Assembly: GCF_030269925.1 (NCBI RefSeq)
Contig: NC_085129.1
Span: 17,475,501 to 17,539,500, forward strand
From: Bombyx mori
Lineage: Eukaryota; Arthropoda; Insecta; Lepidoptera; Bombycidae
DNA length: 64,000 nt
Direction of reading: 5' to 3'
Positions 33,546 through 44,689 of this stretch are shown here, piece by piece (the first letter of the stretch is position 1; the number at the start of each line of letters is the position of its first letter). A program made the position numbers and the translations under genes. Under the pieces are notes generated by a model that was given only the letters and a program-made list of their open reading frames with translations, had not been told where the DNA came from and made no database searches.

Positions 33546-33941
33546 GAAGGTCTATTATGGGTTTTGTCAATGCACTGATATCAAAGTTAGGGCGGCACGG
33601 GCGCCGGGAGAAGAACAGAGGTTTGACTATGGCCCTGTCACTGTCACTGATGTCCGTGGACTTAAATTGCGAGGAATGATTCGTTTGCTTTATACAAGTA
33701 TGTGTGTCACTCTCAAGCTGCCAAGCTGCAGGGAATCCTAAGTCGGGTCCGCGTGTGACGTGTCTCGGATTATCATTTATATCTTTATTGTTTACTTACG
33801 ATTAGGAGCGGTGTGAGGTAATTTAAACTAAAGTTTACTTTACTTAATTTGATGAGCGTTTATTAAATATTTAGCTAAACCCGAAAAGTCTTTGCTATGG
33901 CTTTATCTGATACTGATCATTTTTAAGTATTTGAATTTCAC

Positions 33942-34055
33942 GGTAGGCAGCGACTTGGCTCTGTCCCTGGCATTGCTGAAGTCCATGGACGACGGTAACG
34001 ACTGACCATCAGGTGGGCCGTATGCTCGTCTGCCTACAAAGGCAATAAAGAAACA
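33942..34055 (+). repeat. LINE 3' tail (family of 58322)
   Basis: GGTAGGCAGCGACTTGGCTC to CTACAAAGGCAATAAAG. Confidence 0.77.
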
Positions 34056-34304
34056 AAACGAGCAGCCTTTGGAAAAAAATCGGATTTTGTTTACAATTTC
34101 ATGGGTTTAATATTTTTTGCGCGTAACCCTAATTAATTCTCTGAACTAAAGGTGGGCAGGTTAACTTAACTATTTATACCATCAGCTAGCTGTCTGCCAG
34201 TGAAAGTCCCGTCAAAATCTAGTCAGCCGTTTTCGAAACGAGGAATAAACAGTGGGATATGTTGTAACTACCGTATTTCACGTACGTTTAATAAAAAGCC
34301 TTTT

Positions 34305-34400
34305 CTATGGCCTTTTTAGGTAGAGCATGCGGCCCACCTAACGGTTAGTCGTTACCATGTCTGATAGCTGTTAGCAATGTAATCGGCACAACCAAACCGT
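34305..34400 (-). repeat. LINE 3' tail relic (family of 58322)
   Basis: Diverged, with GCGGCCCACCTAACGGTTAG as the best-kept part. Confidence 0.5.
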
Positions 34401-34544
34401 TATCTATATTTTTCATTGCAAATGTACATTTTAATTTTATTTGTTTGTATAGTTCCTCCATTGAATACATAAGGAACAAGGGGAAAAAAAACCTAATATT
34501 AAAAAATTAATAAATAATAATTTCATATTCAAAAAAAAAAAAGA

Positions 34545-34690
34545 CATGCCCGCTGAGTTTCTTGCCAATTCTTCTCAGGACGGAGGCTAGTTCTTGTGAA
34601 TTGGCGGTAGTTCTTTTGACGTTCAACAAGTATGTACTTTCATTTATGTTGAATAAAAAAAATTTGATTTGATTTGATTTGATTTGAACT
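34545..34690 (+). mobile_element. LINE 3' end with TTTGA microsatellite tail
   Basis: GCCCGCTGAGTTTCTTGCCA, then a short UTR and a TTGATTTGATTTGATTT tail. Such short tandem tails are typical of several insect non-LTR elements. Confidence 0.6.
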
Positions 34691-35048
34691 AACTGGCATC
34701 TTGAGATCAAGTTTCATCAAATAAATAATCCATTCGACTCGGGGAATTACCTTTTAAGTGAACAGCCGCGTAAAAAAACCAAGTAAAAAATATAGAACAC
34801 TTGAGTTCGTGACTCGAAAACCGCTTTTTTATTGTTATCGAAAACTCGACTCGCCTTCAGGAGCAAATAGGGATGCTTATGGCAAACATCAATGCCATAG
34901 ATGAGCCAGTCATCCCATAGGATTTATTTAAAACACTACCATAGCCATTCGGTACGATGGCATCATAGAACAGATGAATCAGACATGCATCATACGTTCT
35001 GGGCAACTACATTTGGACCATCTGTCTACCAAGCAACACCCCCTTCGG

Positions 35049-35399
35049 TTTTTTTTTTATTGCTTAGATGGGTGAACGATCTCACAGCCCACCTGGTGTT
35101 AAGTGGTTACTGGAGCCCATAGACAGCTACAACGTAACTGCGCCACCCACCTTGAGATATAAGTTCTATGATCACAGGTATAGTTACAACGGCTGCCCTA
35201 CCCTTCAAACCGAAACGCATTACTGCTTCACGGCAAAAATAAGCAGGGTGGTGGTACCTACCCGCGCGGACTTTCAAGAGGTCCTACCACCAGTAATTAC
35301 GCAAATTATAATTTTGCGGGTTTGATTTTTATTACACGATGTTATTCCTTTACCGTGGAAGACAATCTTGAACATTTGTTGAGTACGTATTTCATTCGA
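35049..35399 (-). repeat. Bm1-type SINE, head truncated
   Basis: Body and tail are intact. It stops at TACGTATTTCATTCGAAAG, before the tRNA-like part. Confidence 0.88.
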
Positions 35400-35927
35400 A
35401 AGATAAATGTTTGTTGACTGTTTTTTTAAAATGTTAATTGTGTTTTGTACTTTATTGTACAAAGAATAATTATTCTCTCTCTCTTTCTCTCTGAAGTGCG
35501 TCGTTTCGTCTCGTATCGACGTACCCAGACATTTGATCACTCCATCTTTTTGGGCTCCAATCCCTAGATCGCTTACCATCCAATTCCCCATTTGCTATGA
35601 GTCTCTTAACTTAGCCCTTTAAACTAATGTAAATATGTTAACATACACTTAGTTCACCGGAAGCGAATATCAACACAACGCGCGAATTCCCTAACAAACA
35701 TTGATTTAATGTGATAAAACATTTCATTCTTCATTGTTATGGTTATCATTAAAGAAACATTTACACAGTCCTTCGGGTATTTACGTGATGCAATTATAGT
35801 ATAAATGCAACAAAGGTACATATTTCACGATAACTCGGGAAAATACTCGGAATCCATTTTGAGTGTTGCAAAAGATCGATGTAGAAATACATGTAATGGC
35901 ATCATTTTAATTACGCTACGTGCGATA

Positions 35928-36165
35928 TGGTGGTAGGACTTCTTGTGAGTCCGCGCGGGTAGGTACCACCGTCTCGCCTATTTCTGCCGTGAAGCAGTAA
36001 TGCGTTTCGGTTTAAAGGGCGGGGCAGCCGTTGTAACTATACTGAGATCTTAGAACTTATATCTCAAGGTGGGTGGCGCATTTACGTTGTAGATGTCTAT
36101 GGGCTTCAGTAACCACTTAACACCAGCTGGACTGTGAGCTCGTTCACCCATCTAAGCAATAAATA
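35928..36165 (+). repeat. Bm1-type SINE, 3' half
   Basis: From ATGGTGGTAGGACTTCTTG to CTAAGCAATAAATAAAA. Confidence 0.87.
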
Positions 36166-36184
36166 AAAATGCTTTAATATATTG

Positions 36185-36725
36185 GTCTAAGGAGCTATTC
36201 CAGTTACGCCCAAACGGGTAGGTCAGCTTACGGGCTCAGCCTGAGAGAACCTTTACTAACACTAGTCCTAGCAAGAGCAGTACTTCGAGAATCTACCACC
36301 GGATCGGATTCTAAAATCGGATCGGTAAGGCGACCCGCTCAGAAGATCCGGCTTACTTAAGGCTATGCGTCATGATAATCGCCTTATCGTTGCCACCGCT
36401 GACTACTCCCCGAATCCTGATCACGTAGGAGCCAGTCACCGTCGTCACCCTAGACACGTCCTTACGGATCCATCAGATCCAATAACCTTTGCATTAGAGG
36501 CCTTCAGCTCTAACACTAGGAGCAGACTTAGGGACCCCGGTAACCGTACTCTTCGAACTCGACTAAAAGGACGACGTGCAACCTAACCTATGCATCAGCC
36601 CGCTGAGTTTCTCGGCGGACCTTCTCAGCGGGTCGCGATGCCGATCCGGTAGTAGATTAATTCGCGAAGCAATTGCTCTTGAGCTCTTAGGTCTCCTTCG
36701 GAGGCGCTCGGGTAGATGTTAGCTA
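36185..36725. repeat. Two inverted Q-type repeat copies
   Basis: A plus copy at about 36185-36360 and a minus copy at about 36440-36725 face each other, giving a potential stem. Confidence 0.6.
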
Positions 36726-36744
36726 AAAAAACGCGAATGACGCC

Positions 36745-36822
36745 ACCCACCTCGAGTCACAAGGTCGAATTTAAAATTGCTTTACATAACGGCTGTCTGG
36801 CCCTTCAAACCGAAAAGCATGG
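36745..36822 (-). repeat. Bm1-type SINE relic
   Basis: CCACCCACCTCGAGTCACAA and ACGGCTGTCTGGCCCTTCAA are the only recognisable parts. Confidence 0.55.
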
Positions 36823-37263
36823 TTATGAAATGAACAAAAATAGCATCGCACCCGTTGCCCCCGCGCACTTACGACCGTGGAATCGTTGATTATCACGACT
36901 AAAATCGTTTGATAGCAGAGGCACACGCATGCGGTCCAATCTATTATAGATATAGATTATCACCGACAATTTGATTCCATATAGGCTCGCATAGCCTATC
37001 CGGCTGAGAGATGCTCAACTGAAGGAACAGATAGCATTCGACGTGGTCTTTGTTGTTGAAGGCTGTTTGGCTCGGCGCGATTTGCATTTCATTTTGCCCT
37101 GTCTAATCGTTTGTAATCTAAGGATGTAAGCAAATTTTATTGTTAAAGATTGTGCAGTCGAGATCACCTTTGGGGGCAAATTGTAGTTTTTGTGCAATTA
37201 TTCACGTCTTATTGAACAATATGTATCTGTTAAAAGTATTCAAAAGTGACACAATACAAACTT

Positions 37264-37741
37264 CAACTGATTCAGTGGTGCATTAGTTAGTGCCCCTGAG
37301 TATTGCGTCGAGGATCGTCGGTTTGATTCGGCATCGGGCAAACATTGGTGTGATTTTTTTCCCTACCTATACTGGTAGCCTTGAGAGGCTATTTCAGCTT
37401 CTCCTTGACGTGTAGGTGAGCTCACGTGACTTAAACCGGGAGTTTTGCTAACACTGGCCCTAACAAGAGCAGTTATTCGCGGAATCTACGCGCGGCTGTG
37501 TCTATGGGTTAATTCGCTCGTCGAGCCCTTCGTCGCAAGCGACGGGTTTGACGAGGACGGTGACCGGTTCGTGTGATGAACAAGACTGCTTGTTTTTCTG
37601 GGTTTGGGTCTTTTTTCTGGGTGTTTGTTATTTATATATTTAAACCTATAAAAGTATCCATATATATATCACTCTCTGCTTCCCATAACACACGGAATCT
37701 TAATTTGGGGTCGAATGTCCGTGTGTGCATTGTTTCTATTT
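37264..37741 (+). repeat. tRNA-derived SINE, second family, interrupted
   Basis: The head at 37264-37362 and body at 37590-37741 (TTTTCTGGGTGTTTGTTATT) are separated by about 225 bp containing a Q-type repeat fragment. Confidence 0.68.
37364..37500 (+). repeat. Q-type repeat fragment inside a SINE
   Basis: CCTTGAGAGGCTATTTCAGC, then CTAACACTGGCCCTAACAAG. Confidence 0.55.
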
Positions 37742-38479
37742 ATTATTATTATCTAAAACAAGCCATTATACGCATATATTACCTCAACAATTACGGCCTA
37801 CCAATCGTTTATACCTAATCAACGTAAAGGCATAATCAACTGCCAAAATCTAATCGGTCCGTCATTAAGGTGTAAGTCATTGACTCGTGCGTTTTTCTGA
37901 GGCCTGCGGCCTTGGGTCCTATGAATTAACAACAATTTTTGTGCAGAAATCTACTACATTAATACTAAAACTTCGTCGTTATCTATCGCAAATAATATAT
38001 AGCTTATCATAACCTTGTGCGTATTTGAAAGTCTAAAGATAAATACGGCGAAAGACTAATTACAACATAGGAAAAAATTGAAATTTCGAACTATTTTGAC
38101 GACCTGCTGATCTCGCAATGGAATTCCCAGAACTTTCGTGACTAATACAGCCAATTTCGGCAGTGATGTATGTGCGTATTTACGTCCGAAATAAAAACAC
38201 CTCGTCGTTTCACGTTTAACGGTGACTGCTAAAACTGTATTCTGTAATGTTTTCACTAGAAATTAACAAAGAGAAGAAAAACAAAAACATCCAATGCCAA
38301 AAAAATATTTCGCAAAAATACGGGCTTTGTGGCTTGACTAGATCGATATGGGAATCTAGATGGAAGTTGAGTTTTTTTTTTATTGGCCGCCAATAACATC
38401 GCCCATAGGAGTTTGAATATCACTATCTGTCACCCTTGCTCGTGAATGCTCAGCGTTGTCAAGGAATGGTAAACAGTAG

Positions 38480-38740
38480 ACGTCGCACCAAACACGTCAT
38501 TTCGGATCCTCCCGATCCACTAACAGCGCTTTTAGGTACCTCAAGCACCGGTCATCGTTCTTGTCGAACTCGTCGGCGAGTAAATTAACCCACAAACATA
38601 GCCCACTGATTTTCTCGGCGGATCTTCTCAGCGGGTCGCGTTTCCGATTCGGTGATAGATTCTGCAAAGCACTGCTCTTGCTAGGGCTAGTGTTAGCAAC
38701 ATCGTCAGGTTTAAGCCCCGTGAGCCCATCTTCAGAACAA
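38480..38740 (-). repeat. Q-type repeat copy
   Basis: CACGTCATTTCGGATCCTCC to GAGCCCATCTTCAG. Confidence 0.6.
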
Positions 38741-39605
38741 GTACGGAAAAAAGAACAAAAAAAAAAGATCCCAAGGACACAATGTACACGCTTGTCATCT
38801 GACTCAATCGTATTATTTCAAGTCCAAATTATAACCCATGCATAATGCATCGATGTAAATTATTCAAATCCCAAACACGGTCCGACGACCCAATTAGTAT
38901 AGCCCGTTTTCAGAGCACATCGATTCACGCTCGTTCTTATCAGCTTGGCCTTGTTATAGAGACGCCTCATCAATAGATAATAGAGTATTTTTTTTTTATC
39001 ACGATTGCCGTTAGAAAACCTATTTAAATGAAGGTTTTTTTATTGCCATACGCACAAATGAGTTCATCGCTTACTGATGTCGAGTGTTACCGGAATCCAC
39101 CCAGAAACTCAAGGTCGAATTTTACGGCCACCATAGATTAAGGCAGGGACGCAATAAGACGATTATTGTTTCTTTGAAATAAAAAATCGTCATGAATTAA
39201 TTAATTAAGTTTTTGTTAAGAAAAAAAGTTTTATGCCTTGAACGACTTATAAAAACATTTATTAAGACAGTTTATAAAATGACTATATTTTTTGTATTAA
39301 AAATTAAATTTTAAATTTTAGTTCGAAATTATCAAAGTAGACTTTCCATCTCTTTTAAGTCAAGGTTTAAATTAATTAAAACTAAAACTGAAAAATCACA
39401 ATTCTTCAATTACATTTTTGGCGTTTGTCGAAAAACAAGAATTTTAGATTTAGCCACTTCAATTCTAAACGAGTGATTTTATACATTTCACATAATGTTA
39501 CACAATAAATTGTAATATTATAATTAAATGTTATTGGACAATGGATTTAGACAGTGACACATTGATAAATCATTTATAACCGAATGAGTACGGTATTGTA
39601 TGTTT
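38740..39605. other. Intergenic AT-rich stretch
   Basis: Nothing recognised beyond short A/T runs. Confidence 0.5.
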
Positions 39606-39609
39606 TTTT

Positions 39610-39812
39610 TAATTTACAGCTTAGATGGTTGGACGAGGTCACAGCCCACCTGGTGTTAAGTGGTTACTGGAGCCCATAGATATCTACAACGTAAATGCGC
39701 CACCCACCTAGAGATATAGTTCTAAGGTCTCAGTATAGTTACAACGGCTACCCCACCCTTTAAACCGAAACGCATTACTGCTTCACGGCAGAAATAGGCA
39801 GAGTGGTGGATG
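39610..39812 (-). repeat. Bm1-type SINE, truncated
   Basis: Tail and middle to GGCAGAGTGGTGG. Confidence 0.86.
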
Positions 39813-40321
39813 CATTGAATACAGTATCTTCTTAGGCTTTATCGAGTCGTTGAAATAATTAAAACTGGTTTAATCTCGTGTTCTTTATTGTCATTACATT
39901 ATTTCCGACGTTACGCATATTTTATGGTTTACGTGGTCACTCACGGTTGATGGAAATACTAGGATGATGATGAAAAAAAAACGTTATATAAAGCCGTTGA
40001 AATAATTTTAGATACAGCGTGCTGAGCGTAATACAGGCAACTTTTCTATAACATGGTATTGTACAACACGGTTCCAGTAAAACGCGAAAAGAAATACATA
40101 TTCCCAAAACCTTCTTATAATACGAAACTTATACAACAAGATAACGAGATTTTTGTTTAAAATTATTTCGTTGCATTATGCGCACACAATATTAGCATTA
40201 TGCACTATGAGCACACAATATTATAATATGGGAATGACCGAAATTTTACAGATTATTTTTTTATGTATAACACTAAAAAAATACACACAGGCGAAGTTGA
40301 CCGATGTTTCATTCAGAAATA

Positions 40322-40493
40322 AATAATAGTTTAAAAAAACTATCAAAATACGCTTTTATAGAAAATCCAACTAAAAAATAGAAAATAAATTTATTTTTAA
40401 TTCAAATTTATTAAGTTTTATTTTCTATTTTTTAATTGGATTTTCTATGAAAGCTTATTTTGATAGTTTTTTTAAAACTATTATTTATTTTTA
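40322..40493. repeat. AT-rich palindrome with arms of about 70 bp
   Basis: The left arm (ATAATAGTTTAAAAAAACTA and onward) is repeated inverted on the right, with few mismatches and a short AT-only centre. It could extrude a cruciform or encode a hairpin RNA. Confidence 0.8.
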
Positions 40494-40766
40494 ATTTTTT
40501 AGTTGAATTTCAATTTTTTCAATTTCTTTTTTTTAAATATTGAATTTTCTTTCCTTTTTTTAATATTGTATTGTTTAATTTTAAATATTAAAATCCGACC
40601 TTTTGAAGGGGTTCAAAATCATGCTCAAAGATTCCGTTACATACGAACATACATACGTCTGAAGCTAATAAAAGCGTATTAAAAATACTCTCCGTGTTGT
40701 ATAGGCTTCCACAGTCGTAAGCTTCCTTGAAACGTACTTACGTTACGCACGATGAAAACGACAAAT

Positions 40767-41042
40767 GAGTCGTCTATTATCAAAGGTGGCAATCTGTGCA
40801 TTTGGACAAAAAAATGTTATTGATATGTCAATACAGATTGATTTGAATATAATCGTCTCCTTCAAAGAATACGGTTCAAAACCTGCATTAAGTAAAGGTT
40901 AATACTTAACCTGTTATTTATCTAAGATGTCGTTCAGAAGAGTTTTGTGACTGCCAATGGAATACAAAGTCAATAATTCGTTTTTCTGATTTACCAATAA
41001 TTGTCCAAAAGTCACATTGCCGGCTTTGATAATAGTCGACTC
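40767..41042 (+). mobile_element. 277-bp TIR element, copy 1
   Basis: Ends GAGTCGTCTATTATCAAAG and the inverted form CTTTGATAATAGTCGACTC. AAAT stands on both sides. Non-coding. It is nearly identical to the inverted copy at 44409. Confidence 0.82.
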
Positions 41043-41392
41043 AAATCGTGTATTTTAACAGCAAATAAACAGTAACAACCTTGACGGATCGACAAACGAA
41101 GCGCCACGAAAACTGTTATATTTATGGAATGGTTTCCTGTAAATCTTCTGTTACTGTAAAACGAACTTTAGTCCCATACAATTAAAATTAGTTTTACGGT
41201 ATAATCACGCGTTTCTTTTATCGTTATCGGTATTATTTCCGATGATTCGATTGTTTTACAGATCCCGCGGTCCCCACGGCCGACTAAGGTCGGATTGGTT
41301 TGGGAGAATATCGCCTTCCAAACCGAGAATCCGATATTTGCATTGGAATATACAGAATATGTTTCAACTGAAGACTAAAATCTGCAGGTGTT

Positions 41393-41643
41393 TACTGGTG
41401 GTAGGACCTCTTGGGAGTCCGCACGGGTAGGTACCACCACCCCGCCTATTTCCGCCGTGAAGCAGTAATGCGTTTCGGTTCGAAGGGTGGGGTAGCCGTT
41501 GTAACTATACTGAGATCTTAGAACTTATATCTCGAGGTGGGTGGCGCATTTACGTTGTAGATGTCTATGGGCTCCAGTAACCACTTAACACCAGGTGGGC
41601 TGTGAGCTCGTCCATCCATCTAAGCAATAAAAAAAAAAAAAAG
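41393..41643 (+). repeat. Bm1-type SINE, 3' half
   Basis: Ends in a 17-base A run, one of the cleanest tails here. Confidence 0.88.
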
Positions 41644-41835
41644 GTATGTCCTTTCGGATCCTCTCGATCCACTTTCAGGAATACCAAGCGCCGGTGCCAC
41701 ATAAGACGACCCACTGAGTTTGAGATCTCAGCGGGTGGCGATTCCGAACCTGTGGTAGATTCAGCTAGGACACCGCTTTTCGTAGGGCAGATGTTAGCAA
41801 GTTCTCTCAAGCTCCATGAGCTCACCTATCCGTCA
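41644..41835 (-). repeat. Q-type repeat copy
   Basis: TGTCCTTTCGGATCCTCTCG to CATGAGCTCACCTATCCG, directly behind a Bm1 tail. Confidence 0.6.
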
Positions 41836-41908
41836 AAGTGAAGAAGAGCCAATAGGTGCTAATAGTAGATAGGTATGTTAAAAAAAGCGAAAGTAGCGGT
41901 CGTGGTTT

Positions 41909-42035
41909 ACTGGTGGTAGGACCTCTTGTGAGTCCGCGCGGGTAGGTACTACCACCCTGCCTATTTCTGCAGTGAAGCAGTAATGCGTTTCGGTTTGAAG
42001 GGTGGGGCAGCCGTTATTGAACTTATATATCAAGT
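41909..42035 (+). repeat. Bm1-type SINE fragment
   Basis: Truncated after GGGGCAGCCGTTATTGAAC. Confidence 0.82.
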
Positions 42036-42044
42036 GTTAACGAC

Positions 42045-43044
42045 GACTTTTTTAATTATTGTTATCACTTAGATGTAGCGGTGGGCTGTAGCGGCATTTT
42101 CGGTTAGCGAAACGAAACTAGCTATCAAATGTCAATAGCGGCTTTTGAAACGCGCTATTTCAGTAGCGAGCAATAGCGGGTTTTGTTTAGCAGTAAACTA
42201 ATGTGCAAGCGAACGAGCTAGCGTCGCGATTAATATTTCAGTAATTACGACTTTATTTGTAATTTATCTTTAAGGATAGGATATGTTAGCTTTACTTCTT
42301 TAAAGAGTTCGTATCATACTAGATTTTTACAAGGTCTATAAACTTAATGCATATTAAACAACTATACACTTTATATTTTTAACTATTCAATTGGTAATTA
42401 AACTTAAAACTTAGCGCCTCGTTTTTAATACACTTTATCGCTAAACGCGCGACTCGTGAATAACTGGTTCAAGGCCACAAAATTCGACTTCAACTTGTAC
42501 TCATAATTTAATTTTTTAAATCTTATTTTAAGAGATTTAAGGGCTAAAGTCAAAGGTCAAATGCATCTCAGTCGTGTGCGTGAAAGAGACAAAATGATGA
42601 TCGTCTATTTCGATCGAACCGATGCTTACGCTGCGTGTCGCGATAGCTGTCGAACGAATATAGCCGAACGTTGTGTGATTTGTATTCGTGATCGGTGACG
42701 TGATTGAGTAGTAGATGTTAGCAGGTTATTGCAGTACGGCGAAACTAGCTAACCGCTATTTTGTCAATAGATAGTTTCAATAACCATTTACGTTGCGCAA
42801 CGACCATGCCTACTTAGATGCGTGGACGAGCTCACAGCCCGCCTGGTGTTAATTGGTTACTGGAGCCCATAGAAATCTACGACGTAAATGCGCCACCGAC
42901 CTTGAGATATAAGTTCTAAAGTCTCATGTATAGTTACAACGGCTAACCCACCCTTCAAACCGAAACGCATTACTGCTTCACGGCAGAAATAGGCAGGGTG
43001 GTAGTACCTACCCGTGCGGACTCACAAGAGCTCCTACCACCAGA
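42045..43044 (-). repeat. Bm1-type SINE split by the 737-bp hAT-like element
   Basis: SINE parts at 42045-42075 and 42821-43044. The tail CACTTAGATG continues as CGTGGACGAGCTCACAGC after the insertion. Confidence 0.85.
42076..42812. mobile_element. hAT-like element, 737 bp, inserted in a Bm1 SINE
   Basis: Termini TAGCGGTGGGC and GACCATGCCTA (imperfect inverted repeat), with the exact 8-bp duplication CTTAGATG at 42068-42075 and 42813-42820. The duplicated bases are part of the Bm1 tail. It is rich in TAGCG and CTAGC motifs near the ends and has no coding frame. Confidence 0.85.
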
Positions 43045-43322
43045 TACAGCCGGCGTAACCTATACTCGAGACTTATGACACAACACTTATGCAAATAAGT
43101 TGCAAAACCCAGATCCTAACGCCGGGGTTTTCCCGTTTCGCATGAGGAAAACCGTTGCATTATCGCTAAGGTATCGCGAAAGAATCATTTATTTGCCTTA
43201 AATTCAGTGCCTATTGAATACGTGCCTTCATCTCCCTATGATCCCTCCAACAATAGGTTCCCAAAAAACTTATTTTTTCTCTGCACGCATTCGCAAAATA
43301 TTTTTCTTAATGCGATCTTTAT

Positions 43323-43860
43323 GCCGGCCACTGACATGCGCGCACATATTCGTACATTGTACGAATGTTTGCGCGCATGTGAAGGGCCGTCAAACATTCA
43401 TTCGCAAACCTAGCGGCTGTGCAAATGGGTTCGCATACTCAATTTGCGAACCCGTTTGCGCTTCCTTCTACACTTGTTTACGAATGTCTCACGAATTTCT
43501 CCTCCTTTTTAATTCGTCAATAGAACATTGAAAAGGAAAAGAGTTTTGAATTCTTTCCCAGACATCATTAACAGCCATGCTGTTTTTATGGGATTTCTTT
43601 TGATGAAGATACGCTACACAGTAGACGTCACGAACTATGAAAATGGCGATACGTCCGTTACCTTCGCAATCGTCGGCGCAACTGGGCATGCGAATGTGTG
43701 GGAGACTACGCGAAGGTTCGAGGTTCGCGCGCTTTGATGTCTGTTAAAAAACCGACACAGCTTGGAAAACCACGAATGCAGCGAAAACTTTGCATAATCA
43801 TTCGCAAATGTCGTCCTACACTTGCGGGTTTGCGTATTCGTGCGCATGTGAGTGACCGGT
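43323..43860. mobile_element. Probable TIR element with CCGG(C/T)CACT ends
   Basis: The left end GCCGGCCACTGACATGCGC and the right end GCGCATGTGAGTGACCGGT form an imperfect inverted repeat. The interior carries repeated CATTCGCAAA / GTTTGCGAAT motifs. No target duplication was identified, so the limits are approximate. Confidence 0.55.
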
Positions 43861-44224
43861 GTTAAGCACGGGTCGTATAATCTAAAGTTCATATAACACG
43901 CGATCTGTCATTTGATGAATTAAAACATTAAGGACGTTCGTACGCAAATTGCGTAATAAAGAACCGGTCACGGATAACATGGTCATTGACAATAACAGCT
44001 GCGAGAACGTGGCGAGAACAATGACTAGCAAATTAATGAACTTTGAACTATTACGAGTTTGTTTATCATGGAACGATATTAGTTTTTCATTTTATTTGAA
44101 TTTACTTATTATGCTTTTTGTTGGTTTTTATTGTCTTTTTAGGGACATTGCAGACCAACGTTCGGTACCAGTTTTCCGGTAATTAATTTCCAATTGAACA
44201 TTTCGTTTTTTGTTTCTTAGATCG

Positions 44225-44396
44225 GCGACTACCTGCAAATGCCGCCACCCACCTTGAGATATGGGTTCTAAGTCCCAGTTTTACAGTACAACGGCTGCCC
44301 CACCTCACAACTCGACCAGCATTACTGTTTCGCAGCAGAAGTAGGTAGGGTGGTGGAATCTATCTGTGCGGGCGCATAGGACTCTTTACCACCGGT
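44225..44396 (-). repeat. Bm1-type SINE, diverged
   Basis: From GACTACCTGCAAATGCCG to CTTTACCACCGG. Confidence 0.75.
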
Positions 44397-44408
44397 AAAC
44401 ACACAAAT

Positions 44409-44685
44409 GAGTCGACTATTATCAAAGCCGGCAATGTGACTTTTGGACAATTATTGGTAAATCAGAAAAACGAATTATTGACTTTGTATTTCATTGGCAG
44501 TCACAAAACTCTTCTGAACGACATCTTAGATAAATAACAGGTTAAGTATTAACCTTTATTTAATGCAGGTTTTGAACCGTATTCTTTGAAGGAGACGATT
44601 ATATTCAAATCAATCTGTATTGACACATCAATAACCTTTTTTTTTTCCAAATGCACAGATTGCCACCTTTGATAATAGACGACTC
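44409..44685 (-). mobile_element. 277-bp TIR element, copy 2 (inverted)
   Basis: The reverse-oriented copy of the element at 40767 with only scattered differences, again between AAAT flanks. The left neighbour is a degraded Bm1 SINE. Confidence 0.82.
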
Positions 44686-44689
44686 AAAT

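Noticed and set aside
43201..43531. Overlapping 68- and 105-codon frames with Cys/His
   Set aside because: They span the repeated TTCGCAAA motifs of a probable TIR element, and show no codon bias or start support.
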